Shown in pieces: positions 59,893 through 64,000 of a stretch of 64,000 nucleotides of DNA (positions within the stretch are counted from its first letter, which is position 1; each line of letters begins with the position of its first letter). The stretch spans positions 3,164,501 to 3,228,500 of the forward strand of contig JAGTTD010000001.1 of NCBI GenBank assembly GCA_018398585.1. The letters run 5' to 3'. The position numbers and the translations under genes are program-made. Source of the DNA: Simmondsia chinensis (Eukaryota > Streptophyta > Magnoliopsida > Caryophyllales > Simmondsiaceae). The notes below the pieces were generated by a model. It searched no databases. It had not been told where the DNA came from and was given only the letters and a program-made list of their open reading frames with translations.

Positions 59893-62155
59893 ATGTCCGA
59901 CACGGCGGCGAAGACGGCGGCGACGCCGTGGACGCAGCTACTCGTCAACGCGATGGAGGCCAATTCGCATCTCAAACACTCTTCTTACTTCCAACTTGTA
60001 CTCTGCTCACCTTTCTCCTTTTCTTTTCTTTTCTTTTTTTTTTCCCTCTTTCTTTTTGGTTTTATTGGGGCAAATTATGGATCATGTTATTGTCTGAGCA
60101 AGATTATAATTTTTAAAATAATTTTATGACTTTTATTATTTATAAGTCACATAATTGCTCTTGAAATAACAAATTTTGCCCTAATAATAACGTCGTCCTA
60201 AGTTATTGTTGTTTTTGTTGAATATTCAGGCAACGATTGGAGCAAATGGTCGACCAGCGAATCGAACTGTTGTTTTCAGGTATTATCGTGAGTTTAATTT
60301 TGAATTTTTTTTTTTTGCTAAACGGCAAGAGCTGGAATATTTACTCAAACTTAAATCCAAATACAGAGAAGCTACACGAACCTCAGAAGACAAAACAACA
60401 CCCCCACCCGAATACATCAACCAACGAAAGACAACCCACTAATTAATCCCCATACAAGAAGTGAAACCGACACCAAGCCTGGAATACAATGGACCTCTAC
60501 AATTCATTCTCACTACGCTTACAATTTTGAAAAATTCTTCTATTCTGCTCTATCCAAATGTTGTGAACTAGTCCAGCAAGTAGAATTCTCTTCATAAAAC
60601 TACATCTAAGACGATTACGAACCTTGGACCCAAACCATTCCAGCATTTGATGAAAATCTCTCTCCGGGACAATCTGAAATTGAGCCGCCACCTTTACTAA
60701 AATCCAAGATGAAAATTCACATTCAAAGAAAATGTGCTCAAGGGATTCACTTGCTCTCTTGCATAGAGCACATCGACTCGGAAAAATCCAGCCCATTTTA
60801 TAGAGCCGATCATGCGTAAAGAGCCCAGCTGAAAGAGCCTTCCATAAACAAAAAGCGTGTCTAGGGATAGGCGCCCCCCAAACTGATCTACGCCAATGCC
60901 ATACAAGTCCATGGTCCCAAACCCGCTCATAGATAATGTTAACTTGCAAATTAACATTTTACCCACACTGCTACAGCCCAAGAGGCCCTGTCAACATCCC
61001 CATTTAGAGCAACCCAGCGATCCCGACATTCAAGTAAAGCTTCCAAAATGCCGAATCATAAACCTGACTCTTAATAGACCACATACTTTCATTCTTCATA
61101 TAAACCCCATGCATCCACTTGATCCATAATGTATCCCTCTTGCTATGAATATCCCAAAGCAACTTTATGAAACAAGACATATTCCAAGCCTCTATTTGTT
61201 TGATCTCGAGCCCACCTTCTTCTTTAGGAAAGCATAGACATCTCCACGCAATTGGAGCCACCCACTGCCCCACCGATGGTCTCTCCCCCATGCCATAAAA
61301 AATAAGCACAAATAGATTGAATTTGATGGAGGATCGATTGGGGAAAAAGAAATACATGAGACCAATAACATAAGATTCCACCTACCACTGAGTTTATAAG
61401 CTCTAAGCGCCCTGCTGTAGAAAGCATCCTCACACTCCACCCATTAATTCTATTACGGATTTTCTGAATCAGGGGGCCATATTGTCCCACAAGTAACCGA
61501 GGCCCCGATATAGGAATACCAAGATAACAAAGGGGAAGGACAAGTTCATCAAAACCTATTTCCTGGAGAATTCGACTTCTAATAGCAGCAGATGTACCAG
61601 CAAAACAGTTTAATTTTGAATTTCGTGCCGATATGATCTAATATTATTGGATCATAGAACTATAATCATTTAGGATTATCTTTTTGTATTGGGATTTTTT
61701 AAATCAAAATTTAACTTCAAAAGTTGTTATTTTTTAAGATAAGAAAACTGCATTTAAATGTCTAAAAATTTGCAATGGACCACTTTAATTACACCCTTAA
61801 TTATTGGTTAATTGCTAGTGACTTGTTTTATAGATTTTAGAGTGAGCATTAAGACATAACTTAAAGTACTTAAACTCGCAAAGTAATTTTCCACCCTCAT
61901 CGTCTATTTCATACCCCTCAGGACAAAACCTAGGTAGGGAAGGGGACAAGTGAATGCATTGTCAACTTAATTAGTTTCAACTCATCATCTATGTACATTG
62001 CCAAAACGTCCATGTGGAAGTCACATAAAATTTAGCGAATAGTTAATAATGTGATTTAGGGTGATTGATTAAAAAATTTTAGCTTTTTGAAGATGTTTTT
62101 CTGAAAAATTAAAAACTTATAGTGGTTAAGTGAAAGATGATAACTTTTCAATGTG

Positions 62156-62197
<42 letters not shown>

Positions 62198-63944
62198 CTT
62201 CTATATCTTTAGAGTAGCATCCTGTAAGAATAGGACTGCGTATATCTTTCTTCCCCGATCCTGCCATCGCGGAAGCCTCCATTAGGCATTGGATTGTTAT
62301 TGTTGTTGTATTCTTATGAACTTTTACCACATAATTATATAGTCAAATTGTGCACATAGAACATTCCTGTAATAATTGGGGGCTATAATGAGCAGGGGAT
62401 TTGAGGGGAGGACTAATAAGATCCAGATCTACACTGATTCCCGTTCCCACAAGGTTCCATTCTCTCTCTCTCTCTATCTTTCCCTCTCTGTGTGATTCTG
62501 TATGCTTGTCTAGGTTTTGATAATATTTAAATTAAATAGAGTTTTTTCCGTAAAAAATTGGTTCAGAGATCTTGCATAAAAGTAGGTATCCTTAACTGGA
62601 TGTGTTAATGTGTTATTAGCTTTAGCCAGCAAGAATATAAAAGTACTCCCGAACCTTTACTCATCAACTTAAACTTTTGAGACAATTCGTTGTTTAAAAT
62701 GATATCAAAGTCTTACTAACCAAGAGGTCACCAGTTCGAATGTCAATAAGTCTCACTCTAAATATTAATATGTTTCAAGGACAAGGTATATGTGGGCCTA
62801 TGTATTATCCACGCTTCAAGCCCAAGGAACATTTTCATGAGAGGGCATGTTAGAGTATAAAACTTTTCCTAAACCTTTGTCCGTCTGTTTAAACTTTTGG
62901 GACAGTTGGTTCCTTAACAGTTTGTACCAATTTGCAGATTCAAGAACTCAAGCAATGCCCTTTTGCTGAGGTAATGATCATTATGGGGCAGAACCCCACT
63001 TTCAAAATTAAGGCTTTTCCTTAATTAAGAGTTTTGTCTACTTAAGGTATGAGTTGGGTTTGCTATTGTTGATGTAGATATGTTGGTATTTTACCGACTC
63101 TTGGGAGCAGTTCAGAATTAATGGAACAATTGATATCATTGATGGGTCGAATCCTGATCCCCTGAAGCTTCAGGTAATACTGTACTTTTTATCGATTTTT
63201 CAATGTCTTAGTTCAGTGGTAAAACTTACCAAAGTTCAGGCTAAAGAACAAGAATTCCTAAATTCAAATTTCCATATATATATATATATGGCAATTTGAC
63301 ATCTTGAATTGAAATAAAAACATAGAAAATTGTGGAAAATAGCTGAATTTTGACACATACCTATGTGTAATTCTTTAGGGTAGCACCTTGAAGGGATAAA
63401 GCTGTGGATATCTCACCTGCTAGATCCCACTCTACTCTTGTGACACTGGGATTGTTGTTGTTGTTGTACCCATGTCTAACTCCTCGGATTGAGTCAAGAC
63501 CCATGAAACAACTACTCAATGCCTTAAAGAGGCTCTTGCCAAGGTAGGGTTTGGGGAGTGTAAGATATATATATAACCTTATCCCTATACGGCGGTACCC
63601 TGTACAGGGCTGTTTCCGAAAGGGCTCATCAAGACCCATGAAACATTACAAAACCCACGAAACATTACAAATTCGCTATTCAGAATTCATCCAATGTATT
63701 GTATACAAGAAACTCCTTTACATTCTTGCATTAATCAAAGCCATATTGTTGCTCTATTTTCTATTTCTGAATGCAGTTGAGAGAGAAATCATGGTTTGGT
63801 AGAACTCTTGAATCGAGACTGCAGTATTTGGGTCCGGACCCGGGTCTTCCTCGCATCAGCGAAAATCCACCAAAAGACATAAATTTGGATCCCTCTGCAG
63901 GCCCAATTGACGCATTTTGCCTGCTAGTTCTTGACCCAGATCAG
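59893..63944 (+). CDS. PNPOx-like FMN-binding protein (pyridoxamine 5'-phosphate oxidase family), 3' end beyond window
   Basis: Exons 59893-59997, 60230-60279, 62396-62453, 62938-62970, 63078-63173 and 63777-63944 (end inferred) join in frame for 170 residues. The protein opens MSDTAAKTAATPWTQLLVNA, then SSYFQLATIGANGRPANRTV, GFEGRTNKIQIYTDSRSHK, QCPFAE, CWYFTDSWEQFRINGTIDI and REKSWFGRTLESRLQYLGPD. This order and the NRTVVFRGF and WxxFRI blocks are those of plant PPOX2-type proteins, about 200 residues in Arabidopsis (At2g46580 type). The final exon, expected to continue VDYLxL, is past 64000. The family binds FMN and relates to vitamin B6 salvage, but oxidase activity of this subgroup is less certain than for PDX3. 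There are no lesions. Intron 2 holds a LINE. Confidence 0.9.
60308..61606 (-). mobile_element. 5'-truncated plant L1-type LINE in intron 2 of the oxidase gene
   Basis: A perfect 17-bp duplication, agtttaattttgaattt, lies at 60291-60307 and 61607-61623, with poly-T (the minus-strand poly-A) at the left end. Minus-strand coding begins inside the reverse transcriptase (FAGTSAAIRSRILQEIGFDE, LCYLGIPISGPRL, SVRMLSTAGRLELINSVVGG). It continues to the zinc-binding RT domain (HAFCLWKALSAGLFTHDRLY, then CALCKRASESLEHIFFECEF). Frameshifts separate these parts. It has no functional RT, and is antisense to the host gene. Confidence 0.9.
61624..62159. other. remainder of intron 2 of the oxidase gene
   Basis: AT-rich, nothing recognised. 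Confidence 0.4.
62160..62196. repeat. A homopolymer, 37 bases
   Basis: A long A run directly before the SINE tail at 62203. It may be the poly-A of an older insertion. Confidence 0.9.
62203..62312 (+). mobile_element. tail-only copy of the (TTG)n SINE/LINE family
   Basis: ctttagagtagcatcctgta, aggactgcgtatatc, gcggaagcctccattaggc and attgttattgttgttg follow the family tail with divergence. No head. Confidence 0.55.
62610..62925 (+). mobile_element. TRIM-like retroelement in intron 3 of the oxidase gene
   Basis: Two direct repeats, aacttaaacttttgagacaa (62667-62686) and gtttaaacttttgggacagt (62887-62906), lie about 220 bp apart, each within a ~75-bp LTR-like block. The left one is followed by tgatatcaaagtc, close to the TGGTATCAGAGC primer-binding site. 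The right one is preceded by a purine tract (atgagagggca) and starts tgttagagtataaaa. The size fits a TRIM. Target duplication not found. Confidence 0.5.
63373..63469 (+). mobile_element. tail-only copy of the (TTG)n SINE/LINE family in intron 5
   Basis: ctttagggtagcaccttgaa, gggataaagctgtgg and gacactgggattgttgttgt match the family tail. Confidence 0.55.
63511..63628 (-). mobile_element. tail-only copy of the (TTG)n SINE/LINE family in intron 5
   Basis: Plus strand: actactcaatgccttaaaga, ggctcttgccaaggtaggg, cctatacggcggtaccctg, ggctgtttccgaaag. A perfect 17-bp duplication, tcaagacccatgaaaca, lies at 63494-63510 and 63629-63645. Confidence 0.75.
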
Positions 63945-64000
63945 GTCTTGCTTGATACTTTGTTTCGCCTACTTTGTTTTTCTGTTAACAAACTGGTAAG

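Overview
This is a plant nuclear window, most likely from a eudicot. It shows AT-rich intergenic DNA, GT-AG introns, short exons, and a dense load of plant-type transposons. The species cannot be named from the sequence. Three host genes are recognisable, all on the + strand: an ORMDL-family sphingolipid regulator (5091-10050, 3 exons), a WDR44-like WD40-repeat protein (52492-57223, 7 exons, one with a GC-AG intron), and a pyridoxamine-5'-phosphate-oxidase-like gene (59893-63944, first 6 exons; it runs off the window end). These three genes are unrelated in function. Nearly everything else is mobile DNA.

The dominant structure is one 16.5-kb Mutator-like element (MULE) at 28057-44554, bounded by a perfect 9-bp target duplication. 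Its 2.5-2.8-kb terminal inverted repeats consist mostly of a tandem repeat of about 173 bp, each unit holding two near-palindromes of the type TCATACAC..GTGTATGA. Inside are two convergent, decayed genes: a DUF1985/Ulp1 (C48) SUMO-protease-like gene on + (31733-35779) and a mudrA-type transposase on - (40385-37575). Related palindromic arrays also sit in the introns of the protease gene, in the probable 5'-UTR introns of both genes, and between them. All five premature stops fit C-to-T changes, as expected of a methylated, silenced element.

The second notable system is a SINE family whose 5' half is a nearly complete 5S rRNA sequence, including the internal polymerase III promoter. Its 3' half ends in (TTG)n and matches the end of an RTE-type LINE fragment in the same window (14882-15735). 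Seven copies carry a 5S head and about ten more are tail-only. Most have 10-19-bp target duplications, so they are retroposed SINEs and not 5S genes or Cassandra-type LTRs. Two head types are present.

Layout: 1-5090, nested MITEs and hAT elements; 5091-10050, ORMDL with TE-filled introns; 10.8-28 kb, MITEs, tRNA- and 5S-derived SINEs, an RTE LINE, a PIF/Harbinger element with a transposase remnant, and a CACTA end; 28-44.6 kb, the MULE; 44.6-51.6 kb, two 5'-truncated LINEs, hairpin MITEs and SINEs; 51.8-57.2 kb, the WD40 gene; 58-58.9 kb, three SINE copies; 59.9-64 kb, the oxidase gene, whose introns hold a LINE, a TRIM-like element and three SINE tails.
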